A DNA stretch of 64,000 nucleotides from Limonium bicolor (GCA_023374045.1 CM041777.1:84562300-84626299), one strand, 5' to 3'; positions 12,032 to 23,884 are shown, numbered from the stretch's first letter. Notes: generated by a model from the letters alone, not told the origin. Numbers and translations are program-made.

Positions 12032-12995
12032 TAATTCAAAATAATTATTGTTTGTCAATAACCTGACAGATTTCAATCTTCGAATCTGCCACCGGGACCA
12101 ATCAGTTAATATAACTATGTACATGGCTCAATAATCTAATCAACGACCATCCTAGTTATTATATGCAGGTAGATAATAATACAAATGTTAGCTAGTTAGA
12201 AGGATTTATTAGATATTCTTCTGTGGTCCTCGTGTACTCTCACTCGTATCCTTTTGTTTGCTATTTGATTTCAATATTTAATATATAAGGTAAAATTATT
12301 TTAAAAATTTAAATTTTATAAATAATTCATTATATAATTATATATTATAAAATTTAATTTTATAAAATTTATAATCTTGTATTTAATATTAAAATATAAA
12401 ATATATCATAAAACAAATCAAATGATAAACCGAAGGAGTATTAGTTATCCCCATCCCCACGACCAGGGGTGTTTATCTTTATGTCATGTCATATTTAGGT
12501 TACTCGTATTGACTTGTTTTATAGTATTATATAGTATAAGGTTTCTACAATCTTCTTATAAAATGATCACAAATTACTAAAGCGAGCAAAGCTAATCTCT
12601 CACATCTAGAGAACAGGAGACCCACGCATGGTCGGTTTGTCAACGTAACCCACAAACAAAAGAGCGGACTGAAAGAGACATGATCACATAAACAAAAAAA
12701 AAAACAAAAAACAAAACAAAGGGAGAGAACCATAAGAGAATGACGGAAAGAGACCAGATGATGTTCATCTGCTCAACTGTAACAACCGAAACCAAAGGAT
12801 ATGGTCGCATCAATGATTTTTGTCTTTGGGTAAAAAAAAATTAATTGTAATATTTTTTATCTATAATGTTATTTTTTATTTAAAAAATATATAAAACTAT
12901 AAATAATTTTAAAATGTTCGAGGGATAACTTTGGATCTGCCACATTATTTGTAAAGGTAAAACGCATTTTAAAGTTTTTTTTGAAACCAATAAAA
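12032..12995. other. AT-rich DNA, no gene seen
   Basis: Contains AT-rich runs and an A-rich tract near 12685-12720. No recognisable coding region. Confidence 0.5.
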
Positions 12996-13403
12996 GGGAA
13001 AATTCACGATATACCCCTGTTTTCTGTCGTAATTCATAATATATCTCTGTGTTTTTCGTAATTCAACTTTAAACATGCTTAAATGTTGTCCAAAATTGAT
13101 GAAACTTTACATGGATGATGCTAAAGTGTTATATTTTATCCAATATCAAATATGAAGTTTTTTAAGCTCACATGTGACCTGTGGGACCCAATGAACATTA
13201 TGTCACATGTTCATTGGGTCCCACAGGTCACACGTGAGCTTAAAAAACTTCAAATTTGGAATTGGACCAAAATATAACACTTTAGCATCGTCCATGTAAA
13301 GTTTCATCAATTTTGGACAATATTTAAGCATGTTTAAAGTTGAATTACAAAAATCATAGGGGTCTATTGTGAATTACGAAAGAAAACTATCGTGAATTTT
13401 CCA
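12996..13403. mobile_element. Foldback MULE-type MITE, copy 1 (near-perfect ~200-bp arms)
   Basis: The left arm begins GGGAAAATTCACGATATACC and the right arm ends with its inverse. Almost the whole element is one inverted repeat: CATGCTTAAATGTTGTCCAAA, GTTTTTTAAGCTCAC and GGGACCCAATGAACAT occur on the left and inverted on the right, with only about 5-10 bp of loop near 13200. A second full copy lies at 62333-62744 and a half copy at 43896-44100. The terminal sequence is shared with the larger MULEs at 20322, 25020 and 32164. No clean target duplication is seen at this copy. Confidence 0.85.
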
Positions 13404-13433
13404 AAAAAAACTAAAAGATAAAAGATATGTCTT

Positions 13434-13622
13434 CACAGCCTATTTAGATATGTCGCCTATAAAATATAAAAGATATGTGATGTTGATGCGATTTAAAGTG
13501 AATTCACAGATATGTGATGTTGAGTTTTTTTTTTTTTTGTCGCCTATTTAAAGTGAATTCACAGCCTATTTAGATATGTCTTCTATAAAATATAAAAGAT
13601 ATGTGATGTTGATGCGATTTTA
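13434..13622 (+). repeat. Direct duplication (~62 bp, 126-bp spacing)
   Basis: CACAGCCTATTTAGATATGTC followed by TATAAAATATAAAAGATATGTGATG occurs at about 13434 and again at about 13560, with a poly-T run between. Confidence 0.8.
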
Positions 13623-14050
13623 CAATAATACTCTGTTGCTATAAAGAACATACCAAATTTATAGTCTAACTTAGAGTTCAAATACTTTAAAACTGAATTT
13701 TATAAACTTTAAATCAGTTACAATTTTAGTGAGAAATAAACCTAACGTGTTAATATTTGTCGATTACCGATCGTTGGTCATTAATTAATAGTAATTGATT
13801 ACTAATATTAATTATTGATTATCGGTAAATAGTGATTGATCATAGTCAATGATATTCTATCACTAGTAATAACTACTAGTCACCAATCATGATTAATAAT
13901 AAAAGACACCTTTAAATACTACTATTTTTTAATATTAACAAGTTACCAAAAAAAATTTATAATCAAAAGCCGACCATGTATCCATATATATAGTGTATAT
14001 AATTCATCAACTAACAAACAAAATTACAGGCAGACATCTACACTACCTCT
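13623..14050. other. AT-rich DNA, no gene seen
   Basis: Contains short dispersed TAATNATT motifs around 13760-13890 that fold locally. Nothing coding is recognised. Confidence 0.5.
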
Positions 14051-14053
14051 TTA

Positions 14054-14259
14054 GGGCATCCACAATGGTGTGGATTCCACCCATAATGTTAAAAGAGAAA
14101 AAAGAAAATGATGAGGTGGAGGAGAGAAGATGTGAGAGGAGTTCTTAACTAAGACACCATCTTTTTAGAGAACCTAGGTAAGCAAGAGAGATTGTAAGAG
14201 AAGATAATAAAATAATATTTATTAGTGGGTGGAATCCACTTTTATTATTGTGGATGGTC
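14054..14259. mobile_element. PIF/Tourist-like MITE (206 bp)
   Basis: Inverted ends GGGCATCCACAATGG and (reverse complement of the right) GACCATCCACAATAA, both followed inward by GTGGATTCCACCCA-type sequence. Flanked by TTA at 14051-14053 and 14260-14262, the typical target site of PIF/Harbinger elements. Confidence 0.85.
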
Positions 14260-14426
14260 TTACGTCTTCTTTCCGAATCTATCCTACCCGGCCTTAGATG
14301 TTATATCCATTTGTATCGTCACAACGGTACCTTGCCCCTATAATAATATTTTCTAATTCATGAAATTAAGGTTTTCAACATTCTTCTCATTGATCTCAAT
14401 TAAATTCCCCCCTTTTTTGTTTCAGA

Positions 14427-14494
14427 GAGCAATGCGACAAATTAATTGTTTGGACACATTAATGGAGATGCATGTTAACTACCCCGCATGGCAG
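14427..14494 (+). other. Possible exon of a disrupted gene
   Basis: A T-rich tract ending TTTTGTTTCAG precedes an open stretch reading RAMRQINCLDTLMEMHVNYP and is followed by CAG|GTAACC, a good donor. This could be a host exon near the LINE insertion, but one 68-bp exon-like stretch can occur by chance. Confidence 0.2.
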
Positions 14495-14734
14495 GTAACC
14501 TTTTACACTATTAATGTTAGAAAAAGGGAAAGGACTAGGTCGATTCAGATTCATGAATCTGGCAAGGTTTCACTTTCCATCTTAATGGGCACAGCACAAA
14601 GTCGACATCATACATCGTCGCTATCACGGCATCATTGCCTATATATCTTTGTTTTTTTCCTTCATCATTTGCCCTGCCTGGGTTTATTTTTTTGGTCAGA
14701 AAAAACGGAGGCAATGCCTCATCTTATTCATAGA

Positions 14735-15110
14735 TCATATACAAAGTTCATCCGCCAACATCTGCTTGATGCAAAGTGGCGGTTCAGATAGGATATACAA
14801 TCCACGGTCTCCACGCATGTCTAGTTTAGCTAGCCTATCAGCAATTCCATTAGATTGTCTGGGGTTGTAGACTACTTTCAAGTCCCAACCAGGATATACA
14901 AGATTATTACACTCCTTAATAATAGGACCAATAGACAGATGGTCTGGACAGTGGTGAAAATAGTCGACAAGCAGCAACGAGTCTGTGCAAATGGTAACAT
15001 GCCGAAGCTTCTTCTCCAGTGCCAGTTCGATTGCTGTCCTTAGACCCATGGCTTCCGAATGCAGAGCGCTTCTGCTTCCAAAAGAACCGATGAATCCAGC
15101 AGTCCATGCT
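14735..15110 (-). pseudogene. LINE RNase H domain
   Basis: Minus-strand frame contains the plant LINE RNase H signature: GLRTAIELALEKKLRHVTIC (activity-site E region), TDSLLLVDYF (D) and NGIADRLAK (D), ending ADELCI before the short 3' UTR. The upstream part, with the first aspartate, is in another frame (about 15050-15180), so a frameshift is present. RNase H removes the RNA strand during target-primed reverse transcription. It sits at the extreme C-terminus of ORF2, as in other plant L1-type elements. Confidence 0.8.
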
Positions 15111-15274
15111 CCCTTATGATTTTGATAATGCCCCCAGCAGCACCATTCCCTGCATTGCCATCGAAAGCTCCATCAGTATTAATCATAAAATAACCTTCTC
15201 AGGAGGGATCCAACTTCTCCACTCCAGAGGATAACAATTACCATCCATTTGAGGGCTAGTCAACTGATTTGCTT

Positions 15275-16167
15275 TCACAAGTCGTCTCCTCTGAAGCTGC
15301 TGATTAATGGCCAGAACCACCTGTCTAAAGGGAAGAAAGATGTCATTAGTGTTCTGAATATTTTCTTATTTCTCCAGTTCCAGAGGTTATAACAGATTGT
15401 AGCAAAAATTACCGATCCATGACCTCTTATTAGGAAGCTACCTGGGCGAATTAGATGCTCGCGCAACCAACACTCAATATTCTTACCATAAAACAAAAAC
15501 CTCTGTTAGAGGGCAGAATCCTATCCCATATCTTTTTTGCAATAGGGCAGTCCCTCAAGATATGTATAGCAGTTTCCTCATTACCACAAAAGTGACAAGA
15601 GTTATCATAGTTAAACCCATTGCAGCTCTCTGGAATTGGTCATGAGTTATTATGGTTTAACTTCCACAGAAAAAGTTTGATTCTCTCCTGGATATGCATC
15701 TGCCAAATATGGTGATAGGTACTTGACTTGTTTCCCCCAGCGTTACCATCCCTGCTGTTAACTAACTGATTTGACAGAAATAGGTAAGCAGATCGAACAC
15801 TATAGCACCCATTATTTTCAAACTTCCAATGAATATAATCATCTTCATAATCAGGAAAAACAGTAAAACCACTAATCAAATTCAGAAGATCAGTAGGAAT
15901 ATAACTTTCAAAACTTTCCCACTTCCAACCTACTTCAGCAGTCCAATAATCCGCAACAGTCAACGTTAGAACATGTTCAGGAACATCACAGGTCGCCCGC
16001 TCCAGGATACTTTTATCATCAATCCAACAGTCTTGCCAAAAATTAATTCGTTTGCCATTACTGACCACCCACCTGAGGCCATTTTGTACTAATTTGGCAC
16101 ATTTCTGTATATTTTTCCAGTTCACCGAACCTCTACAAGAAAATGGATTTGGGTATTTAAGAAGCAT
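15275..16167 (-). pseudogene. LINE zf-RVT region of ORF2
   Basis: The minus strand 15640-16167 (175 codons) reads GNAGGNKSSTYHHIWQMHIQ followed by an IKLFLWKL stretch, and an upstream WKWESFESYI and CYSVRSAYLFL stretch, as in the zinc-binding region after plant LINE reverse transcriptases. The frame continues with a break at 15275-15496 (CWLREHL, WNWRNKKIF). A frameshift near 15500-15640 separates the two. The upstream end overlaps the RT frame at 16122-16167 in another frame, marking a further frameshift. Confidence 0.75.
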
Positions 16168-17623
16168 AACCTCTTTACAGAAGTTATGGTGTTTACTAAC
16201 AGATTCCAGACATTCTTACCAAAACAAGCATAATTCATGACTCTAGCTTTCCTAATACTTAGGCCTCCATCAGATTTCCTCCTACAGATAGCATCCCACC
16301 CGATGTCATGTAATCTTTTGTTGTCTTCATTGTGCCCCCAGAGAAAATCCCGACACAATTTATCAATTTTTTCACAAATTCTAGAAGGGATTAATTGACA
16401 GAGCATGGTATAAATAGGAATAGAGGAGAGGCAACTCTTCACAAGGCATAATCTGCCAGCCATTGATAAACTATCACACTTCCAGCCCGCTAGTCTATTT
16501 CTAATCTTAGATAAAATATCATCATGATTAAAATCTCTAGAGTTACCATGCTTTAGGAAAACACCTAAGTATTTCCCAAACGTTTTTGTAACAGCCATAC
16601 CAGACTCCAAGCCTAAAATTCTAGCCCTCTCAGGACTAAGATTTCTAGATAACAAGACAGAGGATTTTTCTAAGCTGATAGCTTGCCCAGAGGCCAGACA
16701 AAACTCATTTAAGCATTCACACATAATTTTTACCTGACCCGGGGTAGCACTTCCAAAAAGAACTAAGTCGTCTGCGAAGAAACAATGGAAATGGAAATGC
16801 CTTTCCTTCCTAATGTGATTGGTTTCCACTCCTTTCTGTCGACTTTTTTATTTATGATTTGAGACAGACGTTCCATGCACAAAACAAAAATAAAAGGTGA
16901 CAATGGATCACCCTGTCTGACCCCCCTCCCAGCAGAGAAAGAATCAGTAAGTGTACCATACCAAGAAATCTGAAAAGAAACAGTCGTAATAAACTCATGA
17001 TCAGTAGTCTGAGACTATCAGGGATACCTACACAAGCAAGAGTCTCATTAATAAATGTCCAAGACAGCCTGTCATAAGCTTTAGTGAGGTCAACTTTCAT
17101 AGCCAAACAACCATCCACGGCTGTTGTCTTTGCATAAAGTAAATGACTTCCTGGACTAGCATTATATTTTCAGATATATTCCTGCCCGGGACAAAACTAC
17201 TTTGGCTGTCTGAGACCCACTTAGTCATAAAAGGTTTTAACCTATAGTAAGGACTTTGGCAAGAATCTTATACTGAACTTGGCAAAGGGAAATGGGCCGG
17301 AATTGACTCACTGAGATGGGATGATCCACCTTAGGAATTAGGGTAATAATGGTCTGATTTACTTTAGGGTCCACTCTATGAGTTCTAAAACAATCTTGGA
17401 CAAAGCTAATCACACTAGGACCAACTAGGTTCCAAAATTTCTTATAAAAAGCTGCTGGAAAACCATCAATACCAGGTGCTTTAAAAGCACTCATACTTCT
17501 AACAGCATTCTTAATTTCATCCACTTCCACCGGTTTAGCAAGAGAGTTAAAACTTTCCCTGTCAAGGGGTTCAAAATCATGACTTATACAAGTCTCAAAA
17601 CTACTCTGATCCGCACTAAACAA
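16122..17623 (-). pseudogene. LINE reverse transcriptase
   Basis: Read on the minus strand from 17623 down. 17237-17623 covers the fingers (FKAPGIDGFPAAFYKKFW, then VSQFRPISLCQVQYKILAKV). 16852-17118 has KVDLTKAYDRLSWTFI (first catalytic aspartate). 16122-16829 has FFADDLVLFGSA, the FADD catalytic box, followed by GKYLGVFLKHGN and AGRLCLVKSCLSSIPIYTM of the thumb. Three frames are used, so at least two frameshifts lie near 16840 and 17180. The domain order and spacing are those of L1-clade plant elements. Confidence 0.9.
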
Positions 17624-18803
17624 CTGATGAAATAAGAAACCAATAGCTGCTTGATACTAGACTCATCAGAAATCCATTCACCATTAGGGTTTAATAGCTT
17701 AGAGATACGGTTGTGTCTTCTTCTTAGTTTAGTTCTAGTGTGGAAATACTTAGTATTCCTATCACCCAAATGAACCCATTGATCCCTAGACTTTTGTTTC
17801 CACAAAGTTTCTTCCCGAATCAGCCATAAATCAAGCTCCTTAACTAACTTAGACTCCAGCCCAAGAAGATGTCTTCCCTTACCAGCATCAAAAGCTTTTT
17901 GGATACCCTTTATCCTAGCCAGTAATCTTCTTTTGTTCATTAAAATATGACCAAAACCTCTCTGTTCCAGCAGCTTAAGTGTGAGCTAAGTTAGTTAATA
18001 GAGTCCCTCATGCTAGCATTTTTATTCCAATTAGTATTGACAGTACTAGGGAAATCAGGATGAGACTCCCAGGCCGCAAGATACTTAAAGAGCTTTGGCT
18101 GAGAGCTAATGCGAGGGTTGGGCCTAAGAACAAGGCAAATAGGGCTATGATCTGAGGCGAATCTAGGAAGGATATCAATCAAAGATTCAGGAAACAAGTG
18201 AAACCAATCAACAGAGCCAACAACCCTATCAAGCCTAGCACACACTCTACCATTAGACCAAGAAAATTGATTACCAATTGAATGGATATCAAGCAAGCCC
18301 CTTCCATGAAACCAATTAGAGAAATTCTTGTCTATACCAAAATTACTGAGAGAAGACCGGTTTCTGTCAGAGGAAAAAGGGTCGCATTAAAATCACCACC
18401 TATAATCCAAGCAAGGTTATTAAGAGGCTGGATATCATTTAAGGCATCCCAAAGATGACTACGAATATTAGCAATTGGCCTACCATACACAGCAGTAAAC
18501 AGAAAGAGAAGGTCCCCATCCTTAACCTCACAATGAATGAACTGGCTATCACTGCCCAGAATCCTAATACTGACACAATCTTCCAGAGGATCCAAATCCT
18601 CCACTGAAACCAGAGGCATCAACACGAAAGACATTAGCAAAACCTAATCTATCACAGACAGCAGCAACAACATTACCGCTAATTCTAGGCTCCATAAGAA
18701 CAAAAATATCAGGATTGTGAGTCCTAATTAACTCACGCATGGCTATATGAAAGCTGGGCTTCAAAGCGCCCCTTACATTCCAAAGCAAAATCTTGTTAAT
18801 CAT
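17584..18803 (-). pseudogene. LINE apurinic-type endonuclease, N-terminus of ORF2
   Basis: ORF2 starts at 18803 on the minus strand with MINKILLWNVRGALKPSF, the classic W-N-x-R-G start of LINE endonucleases, followed by PDIFVLMEPRISG. 18332-18640 continues with VYGRPIANIRSHLWDAL and WIIGGDFNATLF. 17991-18296 has RLDRVVGSVDW and FASDHSPICLVL (the SDH catalytic box). 17584-17940 (LLARIKGIQKAFDAGKG, LGDRNTKYFH) is the linker to RT. Several frame changes show decay. The enzyme nicks target DNA for priming. Confidence 0.9.
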
Positions 18804-18830
18804 AAAAATAAGTATACCCAGAATTAGAAA

Positions 18831-20000
18831 TCACGTACCACCTTCCCCTGGAAGCAGGTTAGTGTCGTGCAGATTTTCCTCCATAGGGATTGGGTCCAGA
18901 GACTGGTTTATTGACACTGAATGTTGGGCTGGCTGCTTTATCCCTTCCTTCGCACAATTAGGGTTCGAGACTGACACGCGGCCATCTCCTTTGTTCGCGA
19001 TCCATGGTGATTGAGGCGCTGAGATTGAATCTGGGGATTGTTGTTCCTCTTTGAAACAGGAAAGCTCGCCGTATTTGGAATTCCTTCCAACGGGTTCTCG
19101 ATTCATCCCCATCCATCTCCGCCTCTGCGTTCAGGACATTGAATCTTGACTCCGACTTCGAACCAGATTGCTTCTGAATTTCACCACTCGCACCTACTTT
19201 CTTGGGTTTCCTCGTCGTATTCTTTTTCTTTGGTACCATCCAATCACCATAGTCATCAACAATATGGCTCAGCTCCGTCGAACTACTTTCTCTGATCAGT
19301 TTAAACACCCGATTCTTGACATACTTCCCTATCTCCCTCCTGAAACGGGCATGACTCGTTTTTGTGGCCATAGCAGCCACATTTAAAACACACCATATGT
19401 AAACCCTCATACTCAATTTTCATTATTCGACGCCTGAATTTATATTTGGCCAGCAAGGGTTTTGTAAGGTCTACCTCTATTGCAACCCTAGCCAGACGAG
19501 ACTTGCCAAATATCGAAGGAGAAAGATCAACCTTCTTGACCTTGCCGACTTTCGCTCCAACCAGAGATAAGAATTCTACATTGTAGTACTCACTGGGTAA
19601 GTCTGGGAAGCGGACCAAAACTTCCAAAGATGCTAAAGCCTCAGTATTGGGGTTGAAATTTGGTCGCCAACGCCGTATGGACAAATAATGGTCCATAATC
19701 GGCCAGGGTCCCTCTGTTAAAACAAAATTGAGATCGTCTTGGTTGTTAAACGTGACCTTGAAGAAGTCGTTTGTGAGATCGTCCATGACAAATTCTCCAC
19801 GGAGATTCCATCTCGCTTTAGTCTATCTTTGAGGACGTGCATAGGGATAGTTCTGCCCAAAAGTTTCACGATCAAAGCATTTCGCCATGGAAGCCTAAAT
19901 TTGAGTTTTGCTCTCTTGTCAGACAAATTGACGGACATTTGGGATCCTCATCATCCATATCGTCCTCCTCGTCATCAGAGACTTCCTCGTACATCTCCGC
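18831..20000 (-). pseudogene. LINE ORF1 (DUF4283 and CCHC zinc knuckle)
   Basis: From about 19990 downward on the minus strand: an acidic leader (YEEVSDDEEDDMDDED), then in other frames KFRLPWRNALIVKLLGRTI (19717-19938) and DQDDLNFVLTEGPWPIMDHY-type DUF4283 sequence (19301-19786). It ends in CFKCGCYGHKNESC, a CCHC zinc knuckle typical of plant LINE ORF1 RNA-binding proteins. A basic/serine-rich tail continues to about 18831. Two frameshifts separate the three pieces. ORF1 proteins bind element RNA. Confidence 0.85.
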
Positions 20001-20044
20001 ATCTACCCGCGGTTGTCCTGTCACCCTGCCTGGTTTATTTCTTA

Positions 20045-20316
20045 CTCCCTCATATTCTAATTATAAGTCGTTCTAGACTTTTTCACAATTTTTAAGAAAG
20101 AGTTTAAAAAGACTAGCATACCCTTACTTTTTGTATTGGGAGAATAAAAAAGTAAGTATACTTTATTGGTATGATAAAAAGTAGAGTGTAATGATAATAA
20201 TAATTAAAAAAGTAGAAAGGGTAAAAGTAGAAAGATAGATACAAAAAGTTAAAACGACTTATAATTTGAACATAATTCTAAAACCTAAAACGACTTATAT
20301 TTAGAATAGGAGGGAG
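20045..20316. mobile_element. Stowaway-like MITE (272 bp)
   Basis: Ends CTCCCTCATATTCTAATTATA and, inverted at the right, CTCCCTCCTATTCTAAATATA. Flanking TA at 20043-20044 and 20317-20318. It abuts the LINE target duplication on its left, so its TA lies four bases from the LINE duplication. Confidence 0.85.
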
Positions 20317-20364
20317 TATTTGGTAAAATTCACAAAATGTTATGATTTGAGTTTATAATTCACG

Positions 20365-21088
20365 TAGAGGCGGAAACAAGGGGGATAAGTGGGTGTTCGG
20401 TCCCCCAACTCCCTCGAGTACATGCTGAAATCAGTTTTAGCATTTGTGTTATATAGTTTATTTATGTTATTAGATATTTGTTCGCCCCCATAACATTTCT
20501 AAAATATCACTGTGATATCATCAAATTCTATTGTTATAAATTTTATTTTTATATTTTAATATTTGTTCTATAATTATGTTGTAAAAAAATCATATTTAGT
20601 CTACATTAGACAAGAGAACTCTTAATATTTTTTATTTTAGCAACATAGTCTATAGTAAACATGATTATTATGTTAGTCATAGTAATCATGTGCCCCACTA
20701 TCCATAATACAAGTGTGTTTAGTTTAGTTATTATAGATTTTGTGAATTAAAATAATATTAGAACTACTCAAAATAATTTTTGAAAGAAGTTTTAGAAAAA
20801 ACTACTAGTTTAGAAGTAATATTTTATATTACTGACATTAACTTATAACTTTAATACCCGTTTTTAAACTAGAAATAAAAAAATAAAATAATTTTTTATT
20901 TATTAATTTATATATTTCAATTTAATGTAATTTTTATGTCAAACTATATATCAAATATCTATTTTTAAAATATAATTATATATACTGAAATATCATATTA
21001 ATTAAAAATTAATATAATTTTAAAATATTAATTAATATTATAAAAGAATTCTCGCCCCCCTTAGAAAACTTTTCTCGCTCCGTCCCTG
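20365..21088. mobile_element. hAT non-autonomous element (724 bp), perfect 8-bp TSD
   Basis: Flanked by AATTCACG at 20357-20364 and 21089-21096, an exact 8-bp duplication. Ends TAGAGGCGGAAACAAGGGGG and (inverted) CAGGGACGGAGCGAGAAAAG are the familiar plant hAT GGCGGAGC type. AT-rich interior, no coding region. It is inserted within the left arm of MULE copy A, so it is younger than that MULE. Confidence 0.92.
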
Positions 21089-21553
21089 AATTCACGATAT
21101 ATCTCTTTTTGGAAGTTGTTCACAAAATGACACAATTTGAGTTTGAAATTCACAAAATGCCACTGTCCGCTAACAGACGTTAGTTTCACCGTTAAGTCCC
21201 TCTGATAAATGACCAAAACCCCTGACGGCAAAAAGGGGTTATCGTGAATTATAAACTCAAATAGTGGATTTTGTGATTTAAAAAAATTGAATAGCGCTGA
21301 GTCGACTGTGCAACGGCTATTTTTTGAATTTTTTTTAAAAGTTCACAAAATACCCTTTTTTTTGTTTTATAGTTCATAATATGCCACTATATGGGTTTTT
21401 ATGTTTACAATATGCCACTATTTGAGTTTCGATGTTCACAAAATGCCCTTGTTTTTTTGTAACGGCTAGTTTGAGCCCAACAACTCTTTTTTTTGTCTTA
21501 TCACAAAGGACCTTTCTACCATGTAAACAAAGCACAAACACCATACTAAAGCC

Positions 21554-21687
21554 ATGACCTTGTTTAAAACTACAATCAATGAAAAATTTCAAACAATTCA
21601 TTGCAAATATGGAGCCCCATCATCAACCTTGTCCTCTCCCGCAAAGAAACTTTGGTTGGAAGGGCGTACTATGACTGTTGGCTTTAG
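21554..21687 (+). pseudogene. GRF-type zinc-finger ORF, truncated copy in MULE A
   Basis: ATG at 21554 opens MTLFKTTINEKFQTIHCK and then a GAPS motif, the start of a GRF zinc finger (normally C-x-C-G-x-P; here the second cysteine is tyrosine). After a one-base frameshift the sequence continues KETLVGRAYYDCW, corresponding to the middle of the finger, then runs into a second inverted copy of TIR sequence (from 21683) and stops. The same ORF is more complete in copy B (25495-25899, opposite strand). Its first ~18 codons lie within the TIR, so they are mirrored at 22229-22280. Function unknown; GRF fingers bind single-stranded nucleic acid in other proteins (established for the family). Confidence 0.65.
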
Positions 21688-22129
21688 TATGGTGTTTGTG
21701 TTTTGTTTACTTGGTAAAAAGGTCCTTATAAAGACAAAAAGAACATATTTCATCCTGTTCAGTTTGTTATCCCACTTTAACTTCTTTTTTGAGAGGTAAT
21801 TCGTTTGGTTATGCTGGTTGGTTTCTAGTGCATTGTCGCACCACGGTTGTTTCTTTAATAAAGCAGCCTAAAAAAGGTCCGTGATAAGCTAGCGTTCATC
21901 CGCTTACACAAACGCACAAAAAGTGACAAGACCTAAAAAAAAGAAGAGAGAAATCATATTTGGGAGACAAGATGTTACGTTGATCATCTAGATCATGTCA
22001 GTTTTCGCTACGATTGATCGTACCAATTGCAAGTATGTATTACAGATCCAGATATATTGAGGAATAATGGATGCATAATTTTATATTCAGTGCTTGCAAA
22101 CTAGAGTAATTAATTGCTTTACGATTTGT

Positions 22130-22225
22130 TGGAGCTGTTTTGTAGCTGTTTTGGCTGGCTACTAAACAGTGGCAAATATTATTGGAGCAGAACATGAGAT
22201 TCATATGGGACCCACTCATTTAAGT
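22130..22225. mobile_element. Fragment of the GGCTGC/TGTTTTG PIF-like family
   Basis: GAGCTGTTTTGTAGCTGTTTTG, then AGTGGCAAATATTATTGGAG and a GGGACCCAC match the inverse of the left part of the element at 62131-62235. It lies inside MULE copy A, showing capture or insertion. Confidence 0.5.
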
Positions 22226-22958
22226 TGCAATGAATTGTTTGAAATTTTTCATTGATTGTAGTTGTAAACAAGGTCATGGCTTTAGTATGGTGTTTGTGCT
22301 TTGTTTACATGGTAGAAAGGTTCTTTGTGATAAGGCAAAAAAAGAGTTGTTGGGCTCAAACTAGCCGTTACACAAAAACAGGGGAATTTTGTGAACATCA
22401 AAACTCAAATAGTGACATATTATGAACATAAAAACCCATATAGTGGCATATTATGAACTATAAAACAAAAAGGTATTTTGTGAACTTTTAAAAAAGTTCA
22501 AAAAAATAGTCGCTGCATAGTCGACTCAACGCAATTCAATTTTTTTTTAAAAAAAAATCACAAATACCACGTTTTGAGTTTATAATTTACGGTATACCCC
22601 TTTGTGCCGGCAGGGTATTTTGGTCATTTACCAAAGGGACTTAACGGTGAAACTAACGTCTGTTAGCGAACAGTGGCATTTTATGAATTTCAAACTCGAA
22701 TCATGGCATTTTGTGAACAACTTTCCAAAAAGGGGTATACCGTGAATTATAAACTAAAATTGTGGCATTTTGTGAATTTTCCCTTCTTATTTTGTACCCT
22801 GTATCTACTCCTTTTTAGTTACATCCTTGTGCAACTAAGGTGCAGCAAGGTGCTCAATTCTAACTCTCCCCATCTCATCGGCCGCTCTTCTTCTCGTATT
22901 TTTTTACATTATGGAAAACCGGAGCTTGCTCGATATTAGAATATGGCAGCATTGTTAT

Positions 22959-23497
22959 CAGGGGTGTTCATAACCGGTTAACCGGTTTCGGTTAATCGGA
23001 AACCAGTTAACTGGATTGTCGGTAGTCAAATTTGATAACTGTAACCGGTTCATTTAGAAGCAGTTAACCGGGACCGGTTAACCGTCGGTTTCGGTGCGGT
23101 TTTATCGGTTTAACGGTTAACCGAAACGATGTGGTTTTTTTTTCGCGTTTTGGTGCGATATTAAACCGGTTAACCGCCGATTTTGATAAGATTTTATTGG
23201 TTTTGGTATAATTCTAACCATTAACTTTATAATTGTATATTTATTTTTGATAAATATAATAATTAACCATATAGTTTTATACTTATACTCAAAAAATTAA
23301 AAAAATTAATAAATTAAATGCTTAAACGGTTTTTTCGGTTAACCGGATTCGTCCAAATCAATAACCGGAACCGGAACCGGGAAACTAAACGGTTCGGTTA
23401 TCCGAACCGGCAAACGACTTCGGTTAACCGGGTTTCCGGTTTCGGTTTCACCGGTTTCGGTCCGGTTTGACGGTCCGGTTTTCCATGAACACCCCTA
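22959..23497. mobile_element. hAT-like MITE rich in CCGGTT motifs
   Basis: Ends CAGGGGTGTTCATAACCGG and (inverted) TAGGGGTGTTCATGGAAAAC. Subterminal blocks 22975-23110 and 23330-23480 are dense in ACCGG and GGTTAACC; the centre is AT-rich. I could not find an 8-bp duplication, so classification rests on the termini. Confidence 0.65.
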
Positions 23498-23884
23498 TGT
23501 AACAATCTTACTGATGCAATAATAGTATAAGAAAATAAAAAAAATCCAGTAGAATGTGATTCCCGTACCCGCGCATGAGGAGAAAATTCACATTAGTCAC
23601 CCACCCCATGTGTCACATCTGGGTTGGATGAGTAGGGAAAAAAATTAAGTGTTATAACTTAAAAAATATATGTGGAAAAACAAAAAATTATATCATTGTT
23701 TATCATAATTCGTGTTCTTCAAAGCATGATGCATCATGGGTATGTTTTGATAAACTTAAAATTTTATGTTTTGTAATGAGTAAATTATGTATTTTAAAAG
23801 TGAATCTTATTCATTAACAAAATGGATCTTCTTTAATAATAATATGAAAATAATTATTATTTCAGTAATAAATTTACTAAAACA

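Larger units (their letters stand above)
14690..20023 (-). mobile_element. Full-length but inactive L1-like LINE (5.3 kb)
   Basis: The element reads on the minus strand. Both flanks carry CCCTGCCTGG(G)TTTATTT: 14672-14689 (18 bp) and 20024-20040 (17 bp), differing by one G. This is a typical LINE target-site duplication, so both ends are defined. The 3' end is a short A-run (seen as T at 14690-14693 and adjoining the duplication). Order on the minus strand: ORF1 with DUF4283 and a zinc knuckle, endonuclease, reverse transcriptase, zf-RVT, RNase H. Multiple frameshifts and stops break ORF2, so it cannot be autonomous. Confidence 0.9.
20322..22783. mobile_element. MULE with long TIRs, copy A (carries GRF finger ORF and a nested hAT)
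   Basis: Left end GGTAAAATTCACAAAATG; right end GTGGCATTTTGTGAATTTTCCC. The arms of about 550 bp are 20322-20364 plus 21089-21610, and 22229-22783. They share, inverted, GAGTTTATAATTCACG, CTAACAGACGTTAGTTTCACC, AAGTCCCTC, GAGTCGACTGTGCAACGGCT and CACAAACACCATACTAAAGCC. The terminus matches copy B (25020) and copy C (32164), the latter having Mutator transposase remains. No convincing 9-bp duplication is seen at this copy (ggagtattt versus ttcttattt). The interior 21690-22228 is filler DNA including a PIF-family fragment. Confidence 0.8.
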
